From Streptomyces cellulosae (lineage in GTDB: Bacteria; Actinomycetota; Actinomycetes; Streptomycetales; Streptomycetaceae): a stretch of DNA of 61,317 nt. The translations under genes were made by a program, and so were the position numbers. The stretch spans positions 1 through 61,317 of the forward strand of contig BNBH01000036.1 in the NCBI GenBank assembly GCA_014655195.1, in the 5' to 3' direction. Each line of letters opens with the position of its first letter. Position 1 is the first letter of the stretch. The notes below the pieces were generated by a model that saw only the letters and a program-made list of their open reading frames with translations, had not been told where the DNA came from and did not search any database. Below are positions 33,882-45,413 of the stretch, piece after piece.

Positions 33882-36800
33882 CTACGAGTTCCTGAGCAGC
33901 GTGCGCATGGTCCGCATGGCCACCGACAGGTTGGCCAGGTCGAACGAGTCGGAGTTGTGGATCTCCTCCAGGGTGGTGCGGGCCCGGCCCAGCAGCGCCG
34001 CGTTCTTCTGCTCCCACAGCGCGAAGCGCTGCTCCGGCGTCGACGTGCCGTCGCCCTCCGCGAGCACGTCCGCGGTGACCGCCGCGTGCGCCGCGTACAG
34101 GTCCTCGCGGATCGCCGCGCGGGCCATGGACTGCCACCGGTCCGCGCGCGGCAGCTCGATGATCCGGTCCATCAGCTGGGTGATCCGCAGCCGGTCGGCG
34201 AGGTCGTAGTACACCTCGGCGACGTCCAGCGGCTCCTTGCCCATCCGGTCGGCCACCGACACGATGTCGAGCGTCGGGAAGGCGGAGGAGAACCCGGCGA
34301 CCCGCGTGGCCAGCTCGTCCGGGACCCCGGCCCCGCTGAGCTCGTCGTAGATCTTCCGGTACCACTCCAGGTCCTCGCCGCGCAGCAGCTTCGGCAGCTG
34401 CGACCAGACCAGCTCCACCCGCTCGGCGAAGAACGACACCGTCTCCTGCAGCTGCAGCGGCTGCGGCCGGTTGTTCAGCAGCCAGCGCGTGCCGCGCTCC
34501 ACCAGGCGGCGGGAGTGCAGCCGGATCCGGGTCTGGGTGGCCGCGTCGACCTTGTTGTCGAGCGCCTCCACGCCGTCCCACACCCACGAGGAGCGGAAGA
34601 TCGCGCGGGCCGCGGTCTGCGCCCGGACGATCTCCTCCAGCGACGCCCCGGTCTCCTCGCGCATCCGGTGCAGATACGTGGTGCCGCCGGTGTTGACCGT
34701 GTCGTTGACCAGCACGGTCGTGGTGATCTCACGGCGCAGCGGGTGGGTGTCGATGTACTCCCCGAACTGCTCGCGCAGCGCGGTCGGGAAGTACGCGTGC
34801 AGCAGGCCCTTCAGGTACGGGTCGTCGGGCAGCGAGGTGTGCAGCAGCTCGTCGGCGACGGTGATCTTCGTGTACGCCAGCAGCACCGCCGTCTCCGGCC
34901 CGGTCAGGCCCTGCCCGGAGGCGAGCCGCTCGCGGATCTGACGGTCGGTGGGCAGGAACTCCAGCGCCCGGTCCAGATGGCCCTCGCGCACCAGGTGCTT
35001 CAGGAAGCGCTGCTGCGCGTGGATCATGTCCTTCGACTGGGCGAGCGCGTTGGCGATGGCGGTGTTCTGCGCGTAGTTGTTGCGCAGCACCAGGCGGCCG
35101 ACCTCGTCGGTCATCTCGGCGAGCAGCTTGTTGCGCTGCTTCACCGTCATGTCGCCTTCCTTGACCAGGCCGTTCAGCAGGATCTTGATGTTCACCTCGT
35201 GGTCGGAGGTGTCCACGCCCGCGCTGTTGTCGATGGCGTCGGTGTTGATCCGGCCGCCGTGCAGCGCGAACTCGATCCGGCCGAGCTGGGTCAGGCCCAG
35301 GTTGCCGCCCTCGCCGACGACGGAGACCCGAAGGTCCTTGCCGTCGACGCGGATCGCGTCGTTGCTCTTGTCGCCGACGTCCGCGTTCGACTCGGTGGAC
35401 GCCTTGACGTAGGTGCCGATGCCGCCGTTCCACAGCAGGTCGACCGGCGCCCTGAGGACGGCCTTCATCAGGTCGGCCGGGGTCATCTTGGAGATCTTCT
35501 CCTCGATGCCCAGCGCCTCACGGATGTGGCTGTTGATCTGGATCGACTTCGCCGTGCGCGGGAAGACGCCGCCGCCGGCGGAGATCAGCTCCGTGTCGTA
35601 GTCGGCCCAGCTCGAGCGCGGCAGCTCGAACAGCCGGCGGCGCTCGGCGTACCCGGTGGCCGCGTCCGGGTTCGGGTCGATGAAGATGTGCCGGTGGTCG
35701 AAGGCGGCGACCAGACGGATGTGCTCGCTGAGCAGCATGCCGTTGCCGAACACGTCGCCGGACATGTCGCCGATGCCGACGACCGTGAAGTCCTCGCTCT
35801 GGGTGTCCACGCCCAGCTCGCGGAAGTGCCGCTTGACGGACTCCCAGGCGCCGCGGGCGGTGATGCCCATCTTCTTGTGGTCGTAGCCGGCCGAGCCGCC
35901 GGAGGCGAAGGCGTCCCCGAGCCAGAAGTTGTAGCTCTCGGCGACCTCGTTGGCGATGTCGGAGAAGGTCGCGGTGCCCTTGTCGGCGGCGACGACCAGG
36001 TAGGTGTCGTCCCCGTCGTGCCGGACGACGTCCGCCGGCGGCACGACCTCGCCGCCCACCATGTTGTCGGTGATGTCGAGCAGCGCGGAGATGAACGTCC
36101 GGTAGGAGGCGATGCCCTCGGCCATCCACGCGTCGCGGTCGACGGCCGGGTCGGGCAGCTGCTTGGCGACGAAGCCGCCCTTGGCGCCCACCGGCACGAT
36201 GACGGTGTTCTTCACCATCTGCGCCTTGACCAGGCCGAGGATCTCGGTGCGGAAGTCCTCACGCCGGTCGGACCAGCGCAGACCACCACGGGCGACCTTG
36301 CCGAAGCGCAGGTGCACGCCCTCCACCCGCGGCGAGTACACCCAGATCTCGTACGCCGGGCGCGGCGCGGGCAGGTCCGGGATGGCCTGCGGGTCGAACT
36401 TCATGGAGACGTAGTCGTGCGGCTCGCCGCCGCTCGCCTCCTGGAAGAAGTTGGTGCGCAGCGTCGCCTTGATGACGGTGAGGAAGGAACGCAGGATGCG
36501 GTCCTCGTCGAGGCTCGCGACCTGGTCGAGGGCGGCGTCGAGCTCCTCCAGCAGGGCGTCCACCAGCTCGTACCCGGCGCGCTGCCGGTCCGGCGACATC
36601 CGCGCCTCGAACAGGGAGACCAGCAGCCGGGTGGTGTGGACGTTGTGGCGGAGGGTGTCCTCCATGTAGTCCTGGCTGAAGGTGGATCCGGCCTGGCGCA
36701 GGTACTTGGCGTACGCGCGCAGCACCACCGCCTGGCGCCAGGTCAGCCCGGCGCTCAGCACGAGGGCGTTGAAGCCGTCGTTCTCCGCCTTGCCGGTCCA

Positions 36801-38831
36801 GGTCGCCGCGAAGGCGTCCTGGAAGCGCTCGCGGGCGTCGTCGCCGAGGTAGTCCACCCCGCCGCCGGGCGCCTGCGGCATCCGCAGCCCGAAGTCGTAG
36901 ATGTAGGCCACGCTGCGGTCGTCGCACCGCAGCTCGTACGGCCGCTCGTCGATCACCTCGACGCCGAGGCGCTGCAGCACGGGCAGCACCGCGGACAGGG
37001 AGACGGCCTCGCCGGTGCGGTAGATCTTGAAGCGGCGCTCGTCCGGCGCCGCGCCCACCGGCTCGTACAGGCTGAGCGCGAAGTCGTGCTGCTCGCCCAG
37101 CTCCTCCAGGCGCACCAGGTCGGCCACGGCGCTGCGCGGGGAGTGGTCGGCCTTGTAGCCCTCGGGGAAGGCGCCCGCGTAGCGGCGCAGCAGCTCGGCG
37201 GCGCGCTCCTCGCCGAACTCGGTGGTCAGCGCCTCCGAGAAGCCGTCGGACCAGGAGCGGGCGGCCTCGGCGAGCCGGGACTCGAGGCGCTCCTTGTCGC
37301 TGTCGGACAGGTGGCGCAGTTCGGTGCCCTGCGGGACGCGGACGACGAAGTGCAGCCGGGAGAGGACCGACTCGGTGTTCCACGCGGTGAAGTCGACGCT
37401 GACGCCGCCGAGCTCCTCCTTGAGGATGTCGATGATCCGCAGCCGCACCGCGGTGGTGTAGCGGTCGCGCGGCAGGTAGACGAGGGCGGAGTAGTAGCGC
37501 CCGTACTCGTCCTGGCGCAGGTACAGCCGCAGCCGGCGGCGCTCCTGGAGGTAGAGCACCGAGGTGGCGATGGACTGCAGTTCCTCGACCGGGGTCTGGA
37601 ACAGCTCGTCACGCGGGTAGGTCTCCAGGATCTGGAGCAGGTCGCGCCCGTCGTGGCTGTGCGGGGAGAAGCCGGCCCGCTCCAGGACGTCCTCGACCTT
37701 GCGGCGGATCACGGGCACACGGCGCACGGACTCGGTGTACGCCGCGGAGGAGAACAGTCCGAGGAAGCGGCGCTCGCCGATGACGTTGCCGTCGGCGTCG
37801 AACTTCTTCACGCCGATGTAGTCCAGGTACGACGGCCGGTGCACGGTGGCGCGGCTGTTGGCCTTGGTGAGGATGAGCAGCTTGTGCTCGCGGGCCTTCG
37901 CTCGGGCGTCGGCGGGCAGCCGCTCGAAGGACGGGCTGACCGGGTGGTCCTCGTCGGTCGCGTGGTGCGGGTCGGAGCGCAGGATGCCGAGTCCCGTGCC
38001 GGGCACGGCGGCCAGCGAGTCGTCGGCGCGCAGCTCGTACTCGCGGTAGCCGAGGAAGGTGAAGTGGTCGTCGGCGAGCCAGTGCAGCAGCTCGCGGGCC
38101 TCCTCGACCTGCAGCGGGGGCAGGTCGGCGGGCATGGGCTCGTCGGGCAGGGCGTCGGCCAGCGAGGTGGCGGCCTGGCGCATCTTGCCCCAGTCCTCGA
38201 CGGCCTCGCGGACGTCGGAGAGGACGCGCAGCAGATCGGCGGTGATCTGCTTGAGGTCGCCGCGGTCGGTCTCGCGGTCGATCTCCACGTGGATCCAGGA
38301 CTCGACGTGCGCGTCGTGCGGCAGGTCGCGGGCGTCCTGCGGGAGGTCTCCGCCGACCGGGTCGGAGAGGACCTCGATCAGCTTGCCGGTGACGTCCCTG
38401 CGGACCACGAACTGCGGGTGGATCACGACGTGGATGCCGCGGCCCTGGCGGGTCAGCTCGTTGGTGACGGAGTCGACGAGGAAGGGCATGTCGTCGGTGA
38501 CGACCTCGACGACGGAGTGGCTGCAGGTCCAGCCGTTCTCCTCGACGGTCGGGGTGTGCACCCGGACGTTCGCCGTGCCCTGCGGGCGGTTCTCGGCGAG
38601 CCGGCGGTGCGAGGCGGCGGCCCCGAAGATGTCGACCGGGTCGCGGTCGGTGAGGTCTTCCGGGGCGGTGTGCAGGTAGTAGCGCTGGAGGAACGTGAGG
38701 ACGGCATCCCGGTCGGGCGTGTCCCCCTCCGCTGTCCCAGTCGGTAGTTTCCCCCCGGCCGGGCTGTTCTCAGCTACCCGGGCGGCCCGATCGAGCAGCT
38801 CGGCCTTGGCTTCGTCCAGCTTGGTCTGCAT
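33882..38831 (-). CDS. gdhB: NAD-specific glutamate dehydrogenase, large 180-kDa class
   Basis: This is a 1649-residue enzyme that oxidises glutamate to 2-oxoglutarate and ammonium with NAD. Size and sequence match the 180-kDa class first defined in Streptomyces clavuligerus. I start at ATG 38831 (MQTKLDEAKAELLDRAARV), preceded by AGAGGACC; the frame stays open 98 codons further but that part is low-complexity. The catalytic core is in the middle (GKVARGGLRWSDRREDFRTE, VPVGAKGGFVAKQ), then the nucleotide-binding region (VVGIGDMSGDVFGNG). Long N-terminal ACT-like regulatory and C-terminal extensions are typical of the class. It is transcribed alone, with a terminator directly behind it. Confidence 0.95.
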   Translation of the reverse strand: MQTKLDEAKAELLDRAARVAENSPAGGKLPTGTAEGDTPDRDAVLTFLQRYYLHTAPEDLTDRDPVDIFGAAASHRRLAENRPQGTANVRVHTPTVEENGWTCSHSVVEVVTDDMPFLVDSVTNELTRQGRGIHVVIHPQFVVRRDVTGKLIEVLSDPVGGDLPQDARDLPHDAHVESWIHVEIDRETDRGDLKQITADLLRVLSDVREAVEDWGKMRQAATSLADALPDEPMPADLPPLQVEEARELLHWLADDHFTFLGYREYELRADDSLAAVPGTGLGILRSDPHHATDEDHPVSPSFERLPADARAKAREHKLLILTKANSRATVHRPSYLDYIGVKKFDADGNVIGERRFLGLFSSAAYTESVRRVPVIRRKVEDVLERAGFSPHSHDGRDLLQILETYPRDELFQTPVEELQSIATSVLYLQERRRLRLYLRQDEYGRYYSALVYLPRDRYTTAVRLRIIDILKEELGGVSVDFTAWNTESVLSRLHFVVRVPQGTELRHLSDSDKERLESRLAEAARSWSDGFSEALTTEFGEERAAELLRRYAGAFPEGYKADHSPRSAVADLVRLEELGEQHDFALSLYEPVGAAPDERRFKIYRTGEAVSLSAVLPVLQRLGVEVIDERPYELRCDDRSVAYIYDFGLRMPQAPGGGVDYLGDDARERFQDAFAATWTGKAENDGFNALVLSAGLTWRQAVVLRAYAKYLRQAGSTFSQDYMEDTLRHNVHTTRLLVSLFEARMSPDRQRAGYELVDALLEELDAALDQVASLDEDRILRSFLTVIKATLRTNFFQEASGGEPHDYVSMKFDPQAIPDLPAPRPAYEIWVYSPRVEGVHLRFGKVARGGLRWSDRREDFRTEILGLVKAQMVKNTVIVPVGAKGGFVAKQLPDPAVDRDAWMAEGIASYRTFISALLDITDNMVGGEVVPPADVVRHDGDDTYLVVAADKGTATFSDIANEVAESYNFWLGDAFASGGSAGYDHKKMGITARGAWESVKRHFRELGVDTQSEDFTVVGIGDMSGDVFGNGMLLSEHIRLVAAFDHRHIFIDPNPDAATGYAERRRLFELPRSSWADYDTELISAGGGVFPRTAKSIQINSHIREALGIEEKISKMTPADLMKAVLRAPVDLLWNGGIGTYVKASTESNADVGDKSNDAIRVDGKDLRVSVVGEGGNLGLTQLGRIEFALHGGRINTDAIDNSAGVDTSDHEVNIKILLNGLVKEGDMTVKQRNKLLAEMTDEVGRLVLRNNYAQNTAIANALAQSKDMIHAQQRFLKHLVREGHLDRALEFLPTDRQIRERLASGQGLTGPETAVLLAYTKITVADELLHTSLPDDPYLKGLLHAYFPTALREQFGEYIDTHPLRREITTTVLVNDTVNTGGTTYLHRMREETGASLEEIVRAQTAARAIFRSSWVWDGVEALDNKVDAATQTRIRLHSRRLVERGTRWLLNNRPQPLQLQETVSFFAERVELVWSQLPKLLRGEDLEWYRKIYDELSGAGVPDELATRVAGFSSAFPTLDIVSVADRMGKEPLDVAEVYYDLADRLRITQLMDRIIELPRADRWQSMARAAIREDLYAAHAAVTADVLAEGDGTSTPEQRFALWEQKNAALLGRARTTLEEIHNSDSFDLANLSVAMRTMRTLLRNS

Positions 38832-39258
38832 GGTCCTCTGGCTCCTGTCGCGCGCCGTTGCGTGACGTAGAAGGAAGTACGGTCTCCGACCCTGAGGTGC
38901 GGCGGTACGACACGGGGTGTCCGGTCTGTGCCGACGGTATGCCGCAAGGTGAGAGGAGCGGGGGCTTCTCGGCGGAATTCGATGCGCCCGACGGATGTGA
39001 CGTGGCTCTCCGTGACGCCTGCCCCCTTGGGGTGCGCCGCATCCCGTGCCGCCCGCGAGGATCAGCGGTCGCCACCCGGTCACGGATGTCCTCCGTGGTC
39101 GCCGGGCGCACAGCGGGGACGGCACGGTCCCCGCGAGCTATCGCGCTGATCACGCTGCCTAGGCTATCGCTCTCCGGAGGGGCCCCGTCATGAGCCGTAT
39201 GTGTACAAAACCGGGGGGCGAACTTTGACGTTTCGCACAGTGCGCCCGGCTCCCCGGG
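38832..39258. other. 427-bp gap upstream of gdhB
   Basis: No gene is supported here. Short ORFs on the plus strand lack an RBS and coding character. The gap must hold the gdhB promoter; a candidate is listed. A small palindrome (CGCACAGTGCG, 39234-39244) lies just after the HAD gene stop and could be part of a weak terminator. Confidence 0.5.
39161..39190 (-). promoter_or_regulatory. Candidate gdhB promoter
   Basis: On the minus strand TGACGG (39185-39190) and TAGCCT (39161-39166) are 18 bp apart. This is an acceptable vegetative promoter for Streptomyces and gives a leader of about 320 nt. The long leader leaves room for other start sites. Confidence 0.3.
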
Positions 39259-39933
39259 TCAGGCGGGGACCGCGAGGCGCTCCGCCTGCGCCACGGCCTC
39301 GCTCAGGCTGTCGACCACCGGAACCCCGACCGCCTCCAGGCTCGCCCGGCCGTGCGAGCCGCCGGTCCACAGCACGGCGTGCGCGCCCACGTGGAGCGCG
39401 GCCAGGGCGTCGTCGGCCGCGTCCCCGATGACCACCGTGCGGCGCGGGTCCACGGTGTCGCGCAGGGCGTCCAGGTGGCGCACCATGTGCTCCGCCTTGC
39501 TGCCGCCGGAGGGGCCGGTGCGGCCGTCGACGCGTATGAAGTGGGCGGAGATCCCGAAGTCCTCCACCAGCGGAAGCAGGTCCTCGTGCCCGTACATGCT
39601 GAGGATCGACTGGCTGCGGCCCGCCGCCGCCCAGCCCTCGAGCAGGTCCTCCACGCCGTCGGCGAGACCGCAGCGCACCCGGTGCTCGGTGTAGTGGCGG
39701 TGGAAGACGGCGTCCATGACCTCCCACTCGGCCTGGCTGGGCAGCCGGCCCATCAGCCGCTCGTAGAAGCGGGGCACCGGCACGCAGTACAGCTCCCGGT
39801 ACCGCTCCAGCGTGATGGGCGCGAGGCCCAGCTCGGCGAAGGCCGCGTTCGTCGCCCCGATGACCGCGTCGACGTCGTGGAACAGCGTGCCGTTCCAGTC
39901 CCAGACGATGTGCGCGTCCGTGTGCGTCCCCAT
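39259..39933 (-). CDS. HAD-superfamily phosphatase, phosphoglycolate phosphatase-like
   Basis: This is a 224-residue HAD hydrolase. Motif I is VWDWNGTLFHD, with the nucleophile Asp12 and a Trp-Asn pair in place of the more usual FDxDGT; the general acid position is therefore Asn14. Motif II is SILSMYG, the motif III Lys is in GGSKAEHM, and motif IV is VVIGDAADDALAA. An alpha-helical cap lies at about 20-85. The substrate is unknown. In HAD enzymes the second Asp (D+2) acts as acid/base, so its replacement by Asn is notable, although the DWNGTL form is common in one actinobacterial branch. It is co-directional with, and 21 bp after, the gene at 39955. Confidence 0.88.
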   Translation of the reverse strand: MGTHTDAHIVWDWNGTLFHDVDAVIGATNAAFAELGLAPITLERYRELYCVPVPRFYERLMGRLPSQAEWEVMDAVFHRHYTEHRVRCGLADGVEDLLEGWAAAGRSQSILSMYGHEDLLPLVEDFGISAHFIRVDGRTGPSGGSKAEHMVRHLDALRDTVDPRRTVVIGDAADDALAALHVGAHAVLWTGGSHGRASLEAVGVPVVDSLSEAVAQAERLAVPA

Positions 39934-39954
39934 GCGGAAAACCTACCCGGGCCG

Positions 39955-40461
39955 TCAGGAGACGAGCTGCGGGATCTCCTGCGTCGCGTACCACAGCAGC
40001 TCGTGGTCCTCCGCGCCGTCCACGACGAACCGCGCGTCGTCGTCGCCCTTGTCCGCCGCGTCCAGCGCCCGCGCGGCGGCCGCCACGTCCTCCTCGGCGT
40101 CCTCCGCGTCCACGTGCACGGCGGCAGCCTTCGCGAGGCGTACGGGTCCGGCGAGGCGCACCTCGCCCAGCGTGGCCGGGTCCGGTCCCCGGCCGGGGTC
40201 GGCGGAGGCGGCGCCGTCGGCCACGTCCACGGCGACCACGACCCTGCGGCGGGGCGCGGCGGGGTCGGCGGCGAGGAGACGCAGGGAGGCGAGCGCGGCG
40301 CGGCCGAGCGCGGCGTACTCCAGTTCCTCGAGGTCGTCGGAGACGTACCACTCGCGCAGCGCGGGCGTCACGGCGTACGCGGTGAACGGCCCGTCGCCCA
40401 GCTGCCCCGTCCTGTGCGCCTCGGCGAGCCCGGGGAGGGTGAGGGGGACGTAGACGCGCAT
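39955..40461 (-). CDS. Conserved actinobacterial protein of unknown function (DUF6912-like)
   Basis: This is a 168-residue acidic protein. It starts MRVYVPLTLPGLAEAH and has TAYAVTPALREWYVSDDLEELEYAALGRAA, then alternating strand and helix and RRVVVAVDV. It has no membrane segment or signal peptide. I recognise it only as a protein family widespread in Streptomyces near secA and gdhB (I recall it as DUF6912); no function is known. The start at ATG 40461 follows a weak RBS. It probably forms an operon with the HAD gene 21 bp downstream. Confidence 0.8.
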   Translation of the reverse strand: MRVYVPLTLPGLAEAHRTGQLGDGPFTAYAVTPALREWYVSDDLEELEYAALGRAALASLRLLAADPAAPRRRVVVAVDVADGAASADPGRGPDPATLGEVRLAGPVRLAKAAAVHVDAEDAEEDVAAAARALDAADKGDDDARFVVDGAEDHELLWYATQEIPQLVS

Positions 40462-40784
40462 GGTCGGCCGCTTTCGTCAGCTCGGATCACTTCTTCGGCA
40501 AGGTCTCAGAATACGTCCCGCCCGTCCCCCTTCGAGTCCTCGTAACCCCCCGCGGGAGCGTCACCCCGAGTCCGGGGATTCACCCACCGCGCCCCCGTGA
40601 ACAGGGGCTCGACAGCCGCGGGACCACCCGGATAAGTGAACTTCCCACCCGACGCCGCACGCCCCGCCCTTCCTTGCCCGGCCCCCGCACGGCCCCGTAC
40701 AAGATCCACGTCACGAAGTTACTGCCCGGTACCCGGCTCCCCCGCCGGCCCGGCCTTCAGAACGGGGCCCTCGTGCACAAGGTC
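40462..40784. other. 323-bp divergent gap, promoter region
   Basis: The gap lies between the leftward DUF6912-like gene and the rightward Rv3235-like gene. The latter's frame is open from 40674, but coding character begins nearer 40785. I see no RNA gene and no clear promoter pair. Confidence 0.4.
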
Positions 40785-41594
40785 ATGAGCAGAACACCAC
40801 GCCGCTCCCCCGCAGCAGTCCCCCCACGCGTCCCCACAGCGGGCCCGTCCCTGGCCCCCTCCCCGGGCGCAGGCCGCCCCCGAGGAACGTCCCCCCGCCG
40901 CACCCGCCCAGCGGACAACCGCCCAGCGGGCCGAGCATCGACGCGCGGCGCCCGCGCGGGCTCATCGCCAGGAGCGCCGTCCGCCGCGCCGCCTGAGCAC
41001 CTGGGCGGGCCGCTCGAGCCCCAGGACGGAGCGCATGCGGGCACGCCCGCCGGCGCTCCGGGCCGGAGGCCCGACGGCACGGTGTCCGGGCCGCTGAGCC
41101 GGGTGCCGGCAGGCGCGGGACCAAGCAGCCGGCACCGCACGCCCGCAGGGTCCGCAGGGACCGCCCCCGAAGGCTGGGGCTCAGCGCCCGTCGCAGCGCC
41201 TTCCCAGGCCGCGCACAGGGCGCCGGACGGCACCGCGCCCGTGCGGCCGGGCGGGGCGCTGCGGGGCGTCCCGCAGCCCCGGCCCACCGACCGGTTCGCC
41301 GAGATGCTCGTCGCCGTGCTCAGCGGCCAGCGCCCCGTGCACGCCATGCTGCGGCACAGTGCCGGGCAGGCCTACGACGAGCTCATCCGGCTCGCGGAGC
41401 GTGGGCCTCTGCGGACGCGTGGGGCTCGGCCCGTCGTGCGGGACATCGGGTGGTTCGTGCCGCGGGAGGGCGCCATCGAGGCGTTCGCGCGGATCGGCGC
41501 CGGGGACAGGCTCCGCGCCATGGCGTTCCGGCTGGAGCGCGGCCGGGACCTCCGCTGGCGCTGCACCGCCGTCGAGCTCGGCGGCCCCCGCTGA
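40785..41594 (+). CDS. Rv3235-family protein
   Basis: The first ~150 of 269 residues are Pro/Arg/Gly-rich and probably disordered. The conserved part is the C-terminal ~110 residues: RFAEMLVAVLSGQRPVHAML, QAYDELIRLAERG, VRDIGWFVPREGAIEAFARI and WRCTAVELG. This matches the small Rv3235 family of actinobacteria, whose gene also lies near secA in mycobacteria. Function is unknown. The fold suggests a SecA-neighbour adaptor, but this is speculation. The start is ATG 40785 or GTG 40773, the latter behind CGGGG. It is convergent with secA across a shared terminator. Confidence 0.8.
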   Translation: MSRTPRRSPAAVPPRVPTAGPSLAPSPGAGRPRGTSPRRTRPADNRPAGRASTRGARAGSSPGAPSAAPPEHLGGPLEPQDGAHAGTPAGAPGRRPDGTVSGPLSRVPAGAGPSSRHRTPAGSAGTAPEGWGSAPVAAPSQAAHRAPDGTAPVRPGGALRGVPQPRPTDRFAEMLVAVLSGQRPVHAMLRHSAGQAYDELIRLAERGPLRTRGARPVVRDIGWFVPREGAIEAFARIGAGDRLRAMAFRLERGRDLRWRCTAVELGGPR

Positions 41595-41607
41595 GGACGC
41601 CGCACAA

Positions 41608-41647
41608 CGGCCGGGGCCGGACACCCTCAGGTGCCCGGCCCCGGCCG
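41608..41647. terminator. Bidirectional terminator between the Rv3235-like gene and secA
   Basis: CGGCCGGGGCCGGACACC (41608-41625) pairs with GGTGCCCGGCCCCGGCCG (41630-41647) at 17 of 18 positions with a 4-nt loop. It lies between two convergent stop codons (41594 and 41677). Confidence 0.9.
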
Positions 41648-41676
41648 ACCGCGCCGCCAGTTCGGCGACGGCCGTG

Positions 41677-44517
<2,841 letters not shown>

Positions 44518-44795
44518 GGGGGTTGGTCTCCTTGCCGGTCGGGCCTGGGACGGTCGGTTTCCGTTTCACTGACTGAGCAACGGCCATCGTATGCGAGGAC
44601 CCCGTCACGCCGGGAGGCCTGCCGGGGCGGTGACCGTCCGCCGCAGCCGAACCGTGGCACGGCTGCTACACGGACAACGTCCCAGGCGCCCGGATGGTGC
44701 CGCAGGCGTACGGCGAATCACACGCAGGGTGATCATCGGACCACCGCTGGGGAAAGGTATGGCGCCCGCCGCCGCGACGTGCGCAGAATCGCCCG

Positions 44796-45365
44796 ATGGA
44801 ACCCGTCACGCTCACCACCGACCGTCTGCTCCTGCGCACCGTCGGCCCGCAGGACACCGACACGGTGTACCGGATCTGCCAGGACCCGGACATCCAGCGC
44901 TGGACCACGATCCCTTCGCCGTACCTCCCCGAGCACGCGCGCGGTTTCACCGAGCAGAGCGTCCCCGACGGCTGGGCGAACGGCACGATGTTCACGTTCG
45001 GCGTCTTCCTGCCCTCCGGGGAGCTGGCCGGGATGCTCGGCATCACCATGCGCTCGTTCGCGACGGCCGAGGTCGGCTTCTGGAGCGCCAAGGAGCACCG
45101 CGGCAACGGCTACATCACCGAGGCCACCGTCGCCGCGTGCCGCTGGGCCTTCACCGAGATGTCCGTCGACCGTGTGGAGTGGCGCGCCGAGGTCGGCAAC
45201 ACGGCCTCCCGCGCGGTCGCCGAGCGGGCCGGCTTCACGATCGAGGGCGTGCTGCGCTCCTCGCTCGTCAACAAGGGGGTGCTGCGGGACGGCTGGGTGG
45301 GCTCCCTCCTCCCCTCCGACCTCGGCCTTCCGTCGACCACCCCGTACGTGCCCGCCCGGGGCTGA
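44796..45365 (+). CDS. GNAT-family N-acetyltransferase, RimJ/RimL type
   Basis: This is a 189-residue acetyltransferase using acetyl-CoA. It opens with VTLTTDRLLLRTVGPQDTDTVYRICQDPDIQRW, the RimL-like start. The pyrophosphate-binding loop region is ...AEVGFWSAKEHRGNGYITEA (about 90-110), and ...VGNTASRAVAERAGFTIEGVLR is the usual final helix-strand. Substrates could be ribosomal protein N-termini, other proteins or antibiotics; none is indicated. It is divergent from secA and precedes the YcaQ-like gene by 48 bp. Confidence 0.88.
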   Translation: MEPVTLTTDRLLLRTVGPQDTDTVYRICQDPDIQRWTTIPSPYLPEHARGFTEQSVPDGWANGTMFTFGVFLPSGELAGMLGITMRSFATAEVGFWSAKEHRGNGYITEATVAACRWAFTEMSVDRVEWRAEVGNTASRAVAERAGFTIEGVLRSSLVNKGVLRDGWVGSLLPSDLGLPSTTPYVPARG

Positions 45366-45413
45366 CGTCACGGCGCCCGCCGTTGTCAGTGCGGCCCTCT
45401 AGGGTGCGGACGT

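Noticed and set aside
33957..38747. A 1596-codon plus-strand open frame opposite gdhB
   Set aside because: It is the antisense of a strongly conserved enzyme gene. Its translation is Val/Gly/Arg-rich without any domain.
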